A stretch of 64,000 bases of DNA. It comes from Dryomyza anilis (lineage: Eukaryota > Arthropoda > Insecta > Diptera > Dryomyzidae). The stretch spans positions 74,406,367-74,470,366 of the forward strand of contig OX638133.1 in assembly GCA_951804985.1 (NCBI GenBank). The letters are read 5' to 3'. The notes beneath the pieces were generated by a model that made no database searches, was not told the DNA's origin, and saw only the letters and a list, made by a program, of their open reading frames with translations. The first letter of the stretch is position 1. Each line of letters begins with the position of its first letter. A program made the translations under genes and the position numbers. This document shows positions 21,062 to 34,650 of this stretch, in pieces.

Positions 21062-22440
21062 AAATATTTTGATTCTTTTGATTTTTTTGATTATTTTGAT
21101 TATTTGATTTATTTTGAATCTTTTGATTCTTTTGATTTTTTGATTCTTTTGATTCTTCTGATACTTTTGATTCTTTTGATTTTCTTCGATTCCTTTGATT
21201 CTTTTGATTCTTTTGATTCTTTTGATTCTTTTGATTCCTTTGATTCTTTTGATTCTTTTGATTCTTTTGATTCTTTTGATTCTTTTGATTCTTTTGATTC
21301 TGTTGATTCTTTTTATACTTTTGATTCTTCTGATTTTTTTATTCTTTTGATTCTTTTAATTCTTTTGATTCTTTTAATTCTTTTGATTCTTTTGATTCTT
21401 ATGATTCTCTTGATTCTTTTGATTCTTTTGACTCTTTTGTTTTTTTTAATCTTTTGATTCTTTTGATTTTTTTGATTCTTTTGATTCTTTTGATTCTTTT
21501 GATTCTTTTGATTCTTTTGATTCTTTTGATTCTTTTGATTCTTTTGATTCTTTTGATTCTTTTGATTCTTTTGATTCTTTTGATTCTTTTGATTCTTTTG
21601 ATTCTTTTGATTCTTTTGATTCTTTTGATTCTTTTGATTCTTTTGATTCTTTTGATTCTTTTGATTCTTTTGATTCTTTTGATTCTTTTGATTCTTTTGA
21701 TTCTTTTGATTCTTTTCATTCTTTTCATTCTTTTGATTCTTTTGATACTTTTGATACTTTTGATACTTTTGATTCTTTTGATTCTTTTTATTTTTTGATT
21801 CTTTTGATATTTTTGATTTATTTGTTTTTTTTGATTCTTTTGATTATTTTGATTTTTTTGATTATTGTGATTTTTTTGGATCTTCTAATTCTTTGACTTT
21901 TTCTATTCATCAGATTTGTTTGATTAATATAATTTTTTATATACCTTTTTCAGATTCGTATGAATAATATAATTCTTTATATTCTTTTTAATCCTTTGTT
22001 TCTCTTGACTCTTTGGATTTTTTTAATTCTTTTGATTTTCTTAATCGTTCTATTTTCTTGATTCTTTTAATTTTTTGATTCTTTTGATTGTTTTGATTCT
22101 TTTGGTTCTTTTGATTCTTTTGATTCTTTTGATTCTTTTGATTCTTTTGATTCTTTTGATTCTTTTGATTCTTTTGATTCTGTTGATACTTTTGATTCTA
22201 TTGGTTCTTTTGATTCTTTTGATTCTTTTGATTCTTTTGATTCTTTTGATTCTTTTGATTCTTTTGATTCTTTTGATTCTGTTGATACTTTTGATTCTAT
22301 TGGTTCTTTTGATTCTTTTGATTCATTTGATTCTTTTACGTCTTATTATACTTTTGATTCGATAGATTTTATTTATTATTTTGTTTCTCTTGACTCCTTT
22401 TATTTCTTTAATTCCTTAAATTATTTTGATGGTTTATTGT
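21062..22440 (+). repeat. 9-bp satellite array 1: GATTCTTTT on + strand
   Basis: It has nearly pure blocks at 21180-21300, 21470-21715 and 22075-22330, separated by degenerate parts (21780-22070). A variant pair (CTGTTGATACTTTTGATTCTATTGG) recurs exactly 99 bp apart (22180 and 22279), i.e. 11 units, showing local segmental duplication. Frames of hundreds of bases (DSF/LLI/KRI repeats) result from the 9-bp period. Confidence 0.95.
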
Positions 22441-23270
22441 ATTGTATCATTTGATTTTATTAATTCTATATCCTATCTCACTAAAATTCAAAAATTGTTG
22501 TTTTGTTTTTCATATAAGAAAAGGAAGTACAATATGTATTTCTGAATGTTATCATCATAAAAAGTATTAGACAACATTTCCAACGCCCTTAAATTAAAAT
22601 CATTTTCAAAAGTAATCCGAAAAGTAACCGCAGTCCGCCCATTTCCACCCAACAATTACATGATTACAACATAAACTAAGCCAAAATCACTGGCATTTCG
22701 AAAATGAAAAAATACAACGAAAAACTAAAAACTAAAATAGCATAAAATCTGCACAACAAAACTGTCATAATCTCTGCATTTAGCCATGAAGCGAAAATAT
22801 ATGCTGGCAAGTGGCCAAGAGCAAAGCATTGAAAGCCTTGGAACAGCTCGTCCTGTAACTGCTTAAAAGGCGCAACACAGGCAAACGTTTTGATGACTTA
22901 AACAGCGTTAAAGGACTGTGAAAATGCACAACATCATCCAGTGTTGCCAAATTTTCGCAAATGCTTTATGTGTTTTCGTGTTGCTTTATGTGGCTGTGTG
23001 TTTGTCTTCGACCGAAAGGCATAAAGCTAGCCGAAGAATGTAGCCGTAAACCTGCCGTAAAACCTCAATATTACCTTTGAAAGCCACCGAAAGGCAAACA
23101 AGTCGAATGACTGCGTATGTTGGTGCAAAACAAAGCAATTTCAAGAATTTCAACTGCTCCATACTTTAATGGGTCTATTTTTGAATTGCTTAAATTACAT
23201 TTCAAAAAAAAAATATTTAAAGACAAAGTTTTCAAAAAAATTTATTTATACTTCATTTAAAACAAAAAGG
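22441..23270. other. Unique spacer between satellite arrays
   Basis: Ordinary-looking non-repetitive DNA. It contains one CAGTGTTGCCA word at 22939-22949 and no gene. Confidence 0.5.
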
Positions 23271-25470
23271 TTAATCAATAGAATTCAAATATTGAGAAGA
23301 ATTTAAATAATCAATCAAATGAATCAAATAATCAAACCATCAAATAATCGAAAAATCAATGACACAAATATTAAAAAAATCAATGCATCAAAGAATTAGA
23401 CAACCAAATAATCAATGAATATAAGAATTAGAGAAACAGAGAGTCAATCAAGCAAAGAATTAAAGTATTGAGAATCAACAAACTCGTAAGAAACAAAAAA
23501 TCAGAAGAATAAATCAAGAGAATCAGAAGAATCAAAAGTATCAAAAAAAATAAAAAAAAATCAAACGAATCAAAGAAATCAAAAGAATCAAAAAAATCAA
23601 AATAATCAAAAGAATCAAAAGAATCAAAAGAACCAAAAAAAAAATCAAAAGAATCAAAAGAATTAAAAGAATCAAAATAATCAAAAGAAACAAAGGCATC
23701 AAAAGAATCAAAAGAATCAAAAGAATCAAAAGAATCAAAAGAGTCAAAAGAATCAAAAGAATCAAAAGAATCAAAAGAATCAAAAGAATCAAAAGAATCA
23801 AAAGAATCAAAAGAATCAAAAGAATCAAAAGAATCAAAAGAATCAAAAGAATCAAAAGAATCAAAAGAATCAAAAGAATCAAAAGAATCAAAAGAATCAA
23901 AAGAATCAAAAGAATCAAAATAATAAAAAGAATCAAAAGAATCAAAAGAATCAAAAGAATCAAAAGAATCAAAAGAATCAAAAGAATCAAAAGAATCAAA
24001 AGAATCAAAAGAATCAAAAGAATCAAAAGAATCAAAAGAATCAAAAGAATCAAAAGAATCAAAAGAATCAAAAGAATCAAAAGAATCAAAAGAATCAAAA
24101 GAATCAAAAGAATCAAAAGAATCAAAAGAATCAAAAGAATCAAAAGAATCAAAAGAATCAAAAGAATCAAAAGAATCAAAAGAATCAAAAGAATCAAAAG
24201 AATCAAAAGAATCAAAAGAATCAAAAGAATCAAAAGAATCAAAAGAATCAAAAGAATCAAAAGAATCAAAAGAATCAAAAGAATCAAAAGAATCAAAAGA
24301 ATCAAAAGAATCAAAAGAATCAAAAGAATCAAAAGAATCAAAAGAATCAAAAGAATCAAAAGAATCAAAAGAATCAAAAGAATCAAAAGAATCAAAAGAA
24401 TCAAAAGAATCAAAAGAATCAAAAGAATCAAAAGAATCAAAAGAATCAATAGAATCAAAAAAATCAAAAGAATCAAAAGAATCAAAAGAATCAAAAGAAT
24501 CAAAAGAATCAAAAGAATCAAAAGAATCAAAAAGAATCAAAAGAATCAAAAAAAAATCAAAAGAATCAAAAAATCAAAAGAATCAAAAGAATCAAAAAAA
24601 TCAAAAGAATCAAAAGAATCAAAAAATCAAAAGAATTAAGTGAATCAAAAGAATCAAAAGAATCAAAAGAATCAAAAGAATCAAAAGAATCAAAAGAATC
24701 AAAATAATCAAAAGAATCAAAAGAATCAAAAGAATCAAAAAATGAAAAGAATGAAAAGAATCAAAAGAATCAAAAGAATCAAAAGAATCAAAAGAATCAA
24801 AAGAATCAAAAGAATCAAAAGAATCAAAAGAATCAAAAGAATCAAAAGAATCAAAAGAATCAAAAGAATCAAAAGAATCAAAAGAATCAAAAGAATCAAA
24901 AGAATCAAAAGAATCAAAAGAATCAAAAGAATCAAAAGAATCAAAAGAATCAAAAGAATCAAAAGAATCAAAAGAATCAAAAGAATCAAAAGAATCAAAA
25001 GAATCAAAAGAATCAAAAGAATCAAAAGAATCAAAAGAATCAAAAGAATCAAAAGAATCAAAAGAATCAAAAGAATCAAAAGAATCAAAAGAATCAAAAG
25101 AATCAAAAGAATCAAAAGAATCAAAAGAATCAAAAGAATCAAAAGAATCAAAAGAATCAAAAGAATCAAAAGAATCAAAAGAATCAAAAGAATCAAAAGA
25201 ATCAAAAGAATCAAAAGAATCAAAAGAATCAAAAGAATCAAAAGAATCAAAAGAATCAAAAGAATCAAAAGAATCAAAAGAATCAAAAGAATCAAAAGAA
25301 TCAAAAGAATCAAAAGAATCAAAAGAATCAAAAGAATCAAAAGAATCAAAAGAATCAAAAGAATCAAAAGAATCAAAAGAATCAAAAGAATCAAAAGAAT
25401 CAAAAGAATCAAAAGAATCAAAAGAATCAAAAGAATCAAAAGAATGAAAAGAATCGAAAGAATCAATATT
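23271..25470 (-). repeat. 9-bp satellite array 2: GATTCTTTT on - strand
   Basis: A degenerate leader (23271-23560) is followed by AAAAGAATC units. The stretch from about 24760 to 25440 is essentially uninterrupted, roughly 75 identical units. Its orientation is opposite to array 1, and AATGAAAAG variants appear at 24740-24755. The 373-, 329-, 285- and 243-codon frames here are repeat artefacts. Confidence 0.95.
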
Positions 25471-26035
25471 ACTCATGTACCTATTAGTTTAAAGTAAGAA
25501 AGCTCCCTTAAACACAAAATTACCTGAAATTGTAGATGTCAATGTGAGGGCAATGTGTGGGTGTGCAACACACATGTTGTTCTTAAGCAACAACATGAGT
25601 GCGCGTGCTGTGAGTCAAATTTGACAGCTTGAAATTGGCTGAAGTTGGCTGCACTTGAACGGAATTTCTAAATAAGTTCACACACACAAACGCTAGATAC
25701 ATATGTATCGAATGTGTGTTTCAAACACAATAACGCGTAGACGTAAGGCAGCGAAACGTAGTTTAAGTGTAACTCACTTTGGTGTCGCAGATAAGCATGG
25801 GGTTAGGAGCAATGCTGGGGAGACGTGGATGGGTTGAACTTGTGCAGGTTGCTTTTGTGTACAAACTGAACCGGAAACGCGGGAGTTATTGTGTAATAAA
25901 TTCTGGCGCACAGAATGCCAGCAAATGCACATCGAACACATGTGAGTTTTTAAACCCAATGCAAAAATATTTGATAGAAAAAGTATTTAATAATAATAAA
26001 GTATCTTAATAAAAAATATTATATATTATATGCAT
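25471..26035. other. Unique spacer between satellite arrays
   Basis: Bases 25500-25960 are non-repetitive with moderate G+C and end in AT-rich DNA. A 76-codon frame (25779-26009) and its antisense 61-codon frame show no domain. Confidence 0.4.
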
Positions 26036-28460
26036 ACAGTAATCAAAAGAATATAATCAGAACAAGCAAAGCATTCAAAGATGCAAAAATTAAAATAATC
26101 TAAAGAATCAAAAAATTGACAGAATCAAAACAATCAGAAGAATAACAAGAATCAGAAGAATCATAGGCATCAATAGAATTAAACTAATCAAAAAATTAAA
26201 ATAATCAAAAGAAATAAAAGAATCTAAAATAATCAAAAGAATAAAAATAATATAAGGAATAAAAAGATAAAAAAGAATAAAAATAACAAAAAGAAAAAAA
26301 AAGAATAAAAAGATTAAAAATAAATAAAAAGCATAAAAAGAATATAAAGAATAAAAAGAATAAAAAGAATAAATAAAATAAAAAGAATAAAAAGAATAAA
26401 AAGAATAAAAAGAATAAAAAGAATAAAAAGAATAAAAAGAATAAAAAGAATAAAAAGAATAAAAAGAATAAAAAGAATAAAAAGAATAAAAGGAATAAAA
26501 AGAATAAAAAGAATAAAAAGAATAAAATAATAAAAAAATAAAAAAAAGAAAAGAATAAAAATAATAAAAAGAATAAAGAGAATAAAAACGAATCAAAAAC
26601 GAATCAAAAGAATCGGAAGCATCAAAATAACCAAAATGTTGAACAATAAATAGAATTCAAACATCAAAAAATTATAAAGAATCAAAAATATCGACAGAAT
26701 TGAAAAAATAAAAAGAATCAGAAGAATCAAGAGCATCAAAAGAAACAAAAGAATCAAAACAATAAAAAGATTCAAAATAATTAAAATACCCAAAAGAATC
26801 AAAAGAATCATAGGTATCAAAAGAATAAAAAAATATAAAAATCCAAAGAATCAAAAGGACTAAAAATATTCACAAGAATCAACGGAATCAAAAGAATCAA
26901 AAGAATAAAAATAATGAAAAGAATAAAAACTATAAAAAGAATAAAAAGAATCAATACAATCAATCAATCAAAAGAATCAAAAAATGATAAAAATCATATA
27001 AGAAACAAAAGAATCAAACGAATCAATAGAATCAAAAAATCATAAACAAATCATAATAGAAACAAAAGAATAAAAAGAATAAAAAGAATAAAAAGAATAA
27101 AAAGAATAAAAAGAATAAAAAGAATAAAAGGAATAAAAAGAATAAAAAGAATAAAAAGAATAAAAAGAATAAAAAGAATAAATAGAATAAAAAGAATAAA
27201 AAGAATAAAAGGAATAAAAGGAATAAAAAGAATAAAAAGAATAAAAAGAATAAAAAGAATAAAAATAATAAAAAGAATAAAAAAATAAAAAAATTAAAAG
27301 AATAAAAATAATAAAAAGAATAAACAGCATAAACAGAATAAAAACGAATCAAAAACGAATCAAAAGAATCGGAAGCACCAAAATAACCAAAATGTTGAAC
27401 AATAAAAAGAATTCAGAATAAAAAGAATAAAAAGAATAAAAAGAATAAAAAGAATAAATACAATAAAAAAATAAAAAAAATAAAAATAATAAAAAGAATA
27501 AAAAAGAATAAAAAGAATAAAAAGAATAAAAAGAATAAAAAGATTAAAAATAATAAAAAGAATAAAAAGAATAAAAAGAATAAAAAGAATAAAAAGAATA
27601 AAAAGAATAAAAAGAATAAAAAGAATAAAAGAATAAAAAGAATAAAAAGAATGAAAAGAATAAAAACAATAAAAAGAATAAAAAGAATAAAAAGAATAAA
27701 AAGAATAAAAAGAATAAAAAGAATAAAAAGAATAAAAAGAATAAAAAGAATAAAAAGAATAAAAAGAATAAAAACAATAAAAAGAATAAAAAGAATAAAA
27801 AGAATAAAAACAATAAAAAGAATAAAAAGAATAAAAAGAATAAAATGAATAAAAAGAATAAAAAGAATAAAAAGATTAAAAAGAATAAAAAGAATAAAAA
27901 GAATAAAAAAAATAAAAAAAATAAAAGGAATAAAAACAATAAAAAGAATAAAAAGAATAAAATAAATAAAAAAAATAAAAAGAATAAAAAGAATAAAAAA
28001 AAAGAATAAAAAGAAAAAAAGGATAAAAATATTAAAAAGAATAAAAAGAATAAAAATAATAAAAAGGAATAAAAATAATAAATATAATCATGAATATAAT
28101 CATAAATATAATCAGAAATAATCATAAAAATAATCATAATAACCCAAAACATTAAAATAATCAAAGAATCAAAAGAATCAGAAGAATTAAAATAAGAAAA
28201 AAATCCAGAGGAGTCACAACAATCAAAATATTAAAAATTCAAGAGAATCAATATGAATAAAATGAATCAAAAGAATCAAATGCATACTTAAAACAAAAAT
28301 AGTCGAAATAAACAAAATTATCAAACGAATAAAAATATGAATATAATAATAAATATTATTAATAAAAAGATTCAAAAATACTGAAATAATCAAAAATATA
28401 AAAATAAATAATCTAATATCAAAAGAATAAAAATAATCGGAAGAAACAAAATATTAAATC
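26036..28460 (-). repeat. 9-bp satellite array 3: AATAAAAAG subfamily
   Basis: The dominant unit is AATAAAAAG, which differs from arrays 1/2/4/6 (AATCAAAAG) at a single base. The flanks and a middle zone (26590-27060) retain C-type and degenerate units. A complex marker (GAATCGGAAGCANCAAAATAACC and following bases) occurs at about 26605 and 27363, so roughly 758 bp was duplicated. Confidence 0.93.
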
Positions 28461-29640
28461 TCAAATAAACTGTCTTGACAGAGAAATATAAAAGAAATAC
28501 AAAGATTGTAAGCCTAATCCGAAAAATATCCATGGATTTAGAAAGTTATGGGTGTTAGAAAGGTATTATCTTTTCCGATATTTTCCCTCTTTTTCTACCG
28601 ATTCTTGGCTATTTACCATGGTTTGTTTCTTAGTATATAATCTTTTTTTTAGAGTTAATCTTTAGTAAAAACTACAAAGTATATCAAACATTTTTCCGTC
28701 AAGTCTTTGTATGTGTGTCATTGAAAAAATCACACACACTCTAACACAAATACACCGTTATATATGGCTTATGCATGCATTTGCCGTAAACAAGTGTTGC
28801 CACTTCTTTGTTCAGGTTGTTGCTATTTTTCAGCAGAGCAACAAAAGCAACAGCAGTAGCAGCAGTTGTCGTTATTCTACTTGCTTTTGTTGTTGGTATT
28901 GTTAATATTGCTGCTGCTACTGTTTTTGTTGTTATATGCGAGACGTTGTAGTATTTCTCATCATTTCCAAAGTGTTGTAATTGTTGTGCTTTTGTTGCTT
29001 TTCGATTGCATTTCCAGTCAGTCAGGATTAACGTCAACCTAACTACAACCAGTCGCCATTTAGTGGCCACCCACTCGCAGCCACCTAGCAATGCACCATA
29101 TGTCTGTTTGTTTCGTTCGTCTGTCTTTCTATTTGAAAAGTTATTAAGTGCAACAGCAGAGCAGCAGAAGTTGCTGCTGTTGTTATTGTTGTTCCCAGCG
29201 CCCTTTGCAATTTTGGTTTTGTTTCTGCAGCTCTTCATCTTCATGGAATTTTTGTGTGCAAAAGGATTTTGATTTTGATTAGGCCGTATCATCAGCAACA
29301 ACACTGACATTGAGTGCATGTGTATTTTAGCAACAAAGTGTTGCTGTCTGTACAAAAGGTGGAGCAACAACAATGAAATTATAACCCCTTGCAATTTTAA
29401 GACATGGTTGATTTGTGTCCTTTATTTGTGTATTTTCGAATATTGCTACATGCAATATTAAATATGAAAAATATTTATTTCATAACAATATCATATAAAT
29501 GGTCATTACTCATATTTTCTAACTACTGTTGACAATTAAAAACTCAATTAAAACTACAGAAATAGTAGAAATGGAAACTGAATTGGATTTCCTTAAGATA
29601 TTAGGATATTTAAATAAAAAATACTTTTATTCATCAATTA
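28461..29640. other. Unique spacer with CAG/GTT-rich patches
   Basis: It contains AGTGTTGCCA near 28793, CAACAGCAGTAGCAGCAGTTG (28850-28870) and GTTGCTGCTGTTGTTATTG (29170-29190). A 217-codon minus frame (29394-28741) is broken up by Asn- and Thr-rich simple sequence and has no recognisable domain. A conserved non-coding or leader-like patch is possible at 28990-29110, but I cannot support a gene. Confidence 0.35.
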
Positions 29641-32600
29641 TTTGAGTCCTTTGAAATATTTGATTCTTTGTATTCAATTGATTTTTGATTATTTTATTCC
29701 TTATTTTTGTTTATTCGTTTCATTCACTAGATTCTATTAATTCTTTTGACGAAACTAATTTTTTGATTCTTAATTCTCCTGATTTATTTTTATGATTTTC
29801 ATTGCTTCAATTCTCTCAATTTTTTGATACTTGGATTCTTCGATATATTTAGAATTTTTTGATTCTTTTGAGTCTTTTGATTCTCTTTATTCTTTGATTC
29901 TTTGATGCTTTTAAGGCATCTGATTATTTTGATTTTTTGATTCTTTTAACTCTTTTGATTCCTTGATTCTTTTGATTTTTTTGATTCTTTGTTTCTTATG
30001 GTTCTTTTGATTCTTTCGATTCTTTCGATTCTTTCGATTCTTTTGATTCTTTTGATTCTTTTGATTCTTTTGATTCTTTTGATTCTTTTGATTCTTTTGA
30101 TTCTTTTGATTCTTTTGATTCTTTTGATTCTTTTGATTCTTTTGATTCTTTTGATTCTTTTGATTCTTTTGATTCTTTTGATTCTTTTGATTCTTTTGAT
30201 TCTTTTGATTCTTTTGATTCTTTTGATTCTTTTGATTCTTTTGATTCTTTTGATTCTTTTGATTCTTTTGATTCTTTTGATTCTTTTGATTCTTTTGATT
30301 CTTTTGATTCTTTTGATTCTTTTGATTCTTTTGATTCTTTTGATTCTTTTGATTCTTTTGATTCTTTTGATTCTTTTAATTCTTTTGATTCTTTTGATTC
30401 TTTTGATTCTTTTAATTCTTTTGATTCTTTTGATTGTTTTAATTGTTTTGAATCTTCTGATTCTTTTTATTCTTTTGATTCTTCTGATTGTTCGGTTCTT
30501 TTTATTCTTTTGATTCTTTTGATTATTTTGATTCTTTTTATTCTTTTGATTCTTCTGATTCTTTGATTCTTTGATTCTTTTGATTATTTTTATTCTTTTG
30601 ATTTTTTTGATCCTTTTGATACTTTTGATTCTTTTGATTTTTTTTATTCTTTTGATTCTTTGATTCTTTTGATTCTTTTGATTTTTTTGATTTTTTTGAT
30701 TCTTTTGATTCTTTTTATTCTTTTGATTCTTTGATTATTTTGATTTTTTTGATTCTTTTTATTCTTTTGATTCTTTGATTATTTTGATTTTTTTGATTCT
30801 TTTGATTCTTTTTATTCTTTTGATTCTTTTATTCTTTGATTCTTTTGATTCTTTTGATTCTCTTGATTTTTTTGATTCTTTTGATTCTTTTGACTCTCTG
30901 ATTCTTTGGTTATTTTGATTATTCAGATTCTTTTGATTCTTTTGATTCTTTTGATTCTTTTGATTCTTTTGATTCTTTTGATTCTTTTGATTCTTTTGAT
31001 TCTTTTGATTCTTTTGATTCTATTGATTCTTTTGATTCGTTTGATTATTTAGATTCTTTGATTCTTATGATTCTTATGATTCTTTTGATTCTTTTGATTC
31101 TTTTGATTCTTTTGATTCTTTTGATTCTTTTGATTCTTTTGATTCTTTTGATTCTTTTGATTCTTTTGATTCTTTTGATTTTTTGATTCTTTTGATTCTT
31201 TTGATTCTTTTGATTCTTTTGATTCTTTTGATTCTTTTGATTCTTTTGATTCTTTTGATTCTTTTGATTCTTTTGATTCTTTTGATTCTTTTGATTCTTT
31301 TGATTCTTTTGATTCTTTTGATTCTTTTGATTCTTTTGATTCTTTTGATTCTTTTGATTCTTTTGATTCTTTTGATTCTTTTGATTCTTTTGATTCTTTT
31401 GATTCTTTTGATTCTTTTGATTCTTTTGATTCTTTTGATTCTTTTGATTCTTTTGATTCTTTTGATTATTTTGATTATTTTGATTCTTTTGATTCTTTTG
31501 ATTCTTTTGATTCTTTTGATTCTTTTGATTCTTTTGATTCTTTTGATTCTTTTGATTCTTTTGATTCTTTTGATTCTTTTGATTCTTTTGATTCTTTTAA
31601 TTCTTTTGATTCTTTTGATTCTTTTGATTCTTTTGATTCTTTTGATTCTTTTGATTCTTTTGATTCTTTTGATTCTTTTGATTCTTTTGATTCTTTTGAT
31701 TCTTTTGATTCTTTTGATTCTTTTGATTCTTTTGATTCTTTTGATTCTTATGATTCTTTTGATTCTTTTGATTCTTTTGATTCTTTTGATTCTTTTGATT
31801 CTTTTGATTCTTTTGATTCTTTTGATTCTTTTGATTCTTTTGATTCTTTTGATTCTTTTTATTCTTTTGATTCTTATGATTCTTTTGATTCTTTTGATTC
31901 TTTTGATTCTTTTGATTCTTTTGATTCTTTTGATTCTTTTGATTCTTTTGATTCTTTTGATTCTTTTGATTCTTTTGATTCTTTTGATTCTTTTGATTCT
32001 TTTGATTCTTTTGATTCTTTTGATTCTTTTGATTCTTTTGATTCTTTTGATTCTTTTGATTCTTTTGATTCTTTTGATTCTTTTGATTGTTTTGATTCTT
32101 CTGATTCTTTTTATTCTTTTTATTCTTTTGATTGTTCTGATTCTTTGATTTTATTTATTCTTTGGATTCTTTTGATTCTTTTGATTTTTTTTATTCTTAT
32201 TATTCTTTTGATTCTTTTGATTCTTTTGATTCTTTTGATTCTTTGATTCTTTTGATTCTTATTATTCTTTTGATTCTTTTGATTCTTTTGATTCTTTTGA
32301 TTCTTTTGATTCTTTTGATTCTTTTGATTCTTTTGATTCTTTTGATTCTTTTGATTCTTTTGATTCTTTTGATTCTTTTGATTCTTTTGATTCTTTTGAT
32401 TCTTTTGATTCTTTTGATTCTTTTGATTCTTTTGATTCTTTTGATTATTTTGATTCTTTTGATTCTTTTGATTCTTTTGATTCTTTTGATTCTTTTGATT
32501 CTTTTGATTCTTTTGATTCTTTTGATTCTTTTGATTCTTTTGATTCTTTTGATTCTTTTGATTCTTTTGATTCTTTTGATTCTTTTGATTCTTTTGATTC

Positions 32601-32775
32601 TTTTGATTCTTTTGATTCTTTTGATTATTTTGATTTTTTGATTCTTTTGATTATTTTAATTCTTTTGATTTTTTGATTCTTTTGATTCTTTTGATTCGTT
32701 TGATTATTTGGATTCTTCCTATTCTGTTAATGTTTTATTTGATTTGATTCCTGAGATACTTTTGATTCTATTTTA
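29641..32775 (+). repeat. 9-bp satellite array 4: GATTCTTTT on + strand (largest T-strand array)
   Basis: Long pure blocks lie at about 30020-30375, 31180-31460, 31480-31860 and 32230-32630. They are separated by mixed blocks (30380-30900) in which TTTGATTATTTTGATTTTTTTGATTC modules recur about every 55-60 bp. The 321- and 174-codon Leu/Ile frames are artefacts. Confidence 0.95.
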
Positions 32776-33340
32776 TGCATTTATTTCCAATTTCAATATA
32801 ATTTTCCTAATAAATTTTAATTAAATTTTAATCAAGCATACACAAAAATGTCTAATTTATGAGAAACCTTAAATTTACACTCTCTATTTGCACATGAACT
32901 CTTTGACACACACGTGCACGTCGCTCATGCATTTCGCAATCACGTGCGTCACAAAGACGCATTGTGCTGTCGTCGCTATAATTTGCATGCAAACGTCGTG
33001 CGCATCGACAACGTTCGCCTTTTCGTTACACAGGGCAAGAGTTATACATGTGTGACACACATCACTCACTTACATCTGAGCACCTCATCCCAGGTCACAT
33101 CACATATCGCAGCACATTTCGTATTGCATTGCATCAAATGTCAGCGTGCCAATTGAACGCATTAGAGATCGCATCACATCGAACAGTGCAACACATTGCA
33201 ATGATACAGCGTTGATGTATGCTATGGTATTCGTGGCATGTTATTTTTTTAGACTGACAGACAGGCCTCTGAAATATTTTGAAATTTTCTTTAATGTTTG
33301 AGTAATCGATATGCGGAACAAAATTAAATGAAGGACATTT
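32776..33340. other. Unique spacer rich in CACATC/GCATTGCA words
   Basis: Bases 32880-33220 have higher G+C, with recurring CACATC, CGTGCGTC and GCATC words and no convincing gene. An 80-codon + frame (32914-33156) is His/Val-rich without a domain. Confidence 0.4.
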
Positions 33341-34650
33341 TTCAAAAAGAATGAAAAGTTATGAAATGATTAAAGAGAATGAAAAGAAAGAAGAAAGATA
33401 AAATAATGAAAAGAATGAAAAAATAGAATTAAAAGAATTCAAAAATGGAAACAACGAATAGAATGAAAATAATGAAAAGAATGAAAGAATGAAAAGAATG
33501 AAAAGTATAAAAAAATTAAAAGAATGAAAATAATGAACAGAATGAACAGAATGAAAATAATGAAAAGAATGAAAAGAATAAAAAGATTGAAAGGAATGAA
33601 AAATATGAACAGAATGAAAAGAATTAAAAAAATTAAAAGACTGAAAAGAATGAAAAGAATGAAAAGAATGAAAAGAATGAAAAGAATAAAAAAAATGAAA
33701 AGAATGAAAATAATGAACAGAATGAAAAGAATTAAAATAATGAAAAGTCTGAAAAGAATGAAAAGAATAAAAAGAATGAAAATAATAAAAAGAATGAAAA
33801 GAATGAAAAGAATAAAAAGAATGAAAAGATTGAAAAGAATAAAAACAATGAAAATAATTAAAATAATTAAATGACTGAACAGAATGAAAAGAATAAAAAA
33901 AATGAAAAAAATGAAAAGAATGAAAAGAATGAAAAGAACGTAAAGAATGAAAAGAATGAAAAGAATGAAAAGAATGAAAAGAATGAAAAGAATGAAAAGA
34001 ATAAAAAGAATGAAAAGAATGAAAATAATGAAAAGAATAGAAAGAATGAAAAGAATGAAAAGAATAAAAAGAATGAAAATAATGAAAAGAATGAAAAGAA
34101 TGAAAAGAATGAAAAGAATGAAAATAATGAATAGAAAAAAAAGAGTAAAAAAAAATGAAAAGAATGATAAGAATAAAAATAATGAACAGAATGAAAAGAA
34201 AGAAAAGAATTATAAGAATCAAAAGAATAAAAGACTGAAAAGAATAAAAAGAATCCAAAGAATGAACAGAATGAACAGAATGAAAAGAATGAAAAGAATT
34301 AAAAGAAGGAAAAGAATGAAAAGAATGAAAAGAATGAAAAGAATGAAAAGAATGATAAGAATGAAAAGAATGAAAAGAATGAAAAGAATGAAAAGAATGA
34401 AAAGAATGAAAAGAATGAAAAGAATGAAAAGAATGAAAAGACTGAAAAGAATAAAAAGAATGAAAAGAATGAACAGAATGAACAGAATGAACAGAATGAA
34501 AAGAATGAAAAAAATGAAAAGACTGAAAAGAATGAAAAGAATGAAAAGAATGAAAAGAATGAAAAGAATGAAAAGAATGAAAAGAATGAAAAGAATGAAA
34601 AGAATTAAAAGAATTAAAGAATTAAAAGACTGAAAATAATGAAAACAAAA
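33341..34650 (-). repeat. 9-bp satellite array 5: AATGAAAAG subfamily
   Basis: The dominant unit is AATGAAAAG, i.e. G at the position that is C in arrays 1/2/4/6 and A in array 3. Variants AATGAACAG and AATAAAAAG are interspersed. The KRM/KNE/SFH repeat frames (up to 299 codons) are artefacts. Confidence 0.93.

Noticed and set aside
23428..25497. DSF-, LLI-, KRI- and KNQ-repeat frames on both strands
   Set aside because: Five of six frames of the 9-mer lack stops, so overlapping frames on both strands are expected. None has a non-repeat domain.
28741..29394. 217-codon minus-strand gene
   Set aside because: The frame runs through AAC/ACC-rich simple sequence (Asn, Thr, Ala runs) with no domain. 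The opposite strand is equally open in part. No splice or start support.
33359..34633. SFH/KRM repeat frames up to 299 codons
   Set aside because: By-product of the AATGAAAAG array.
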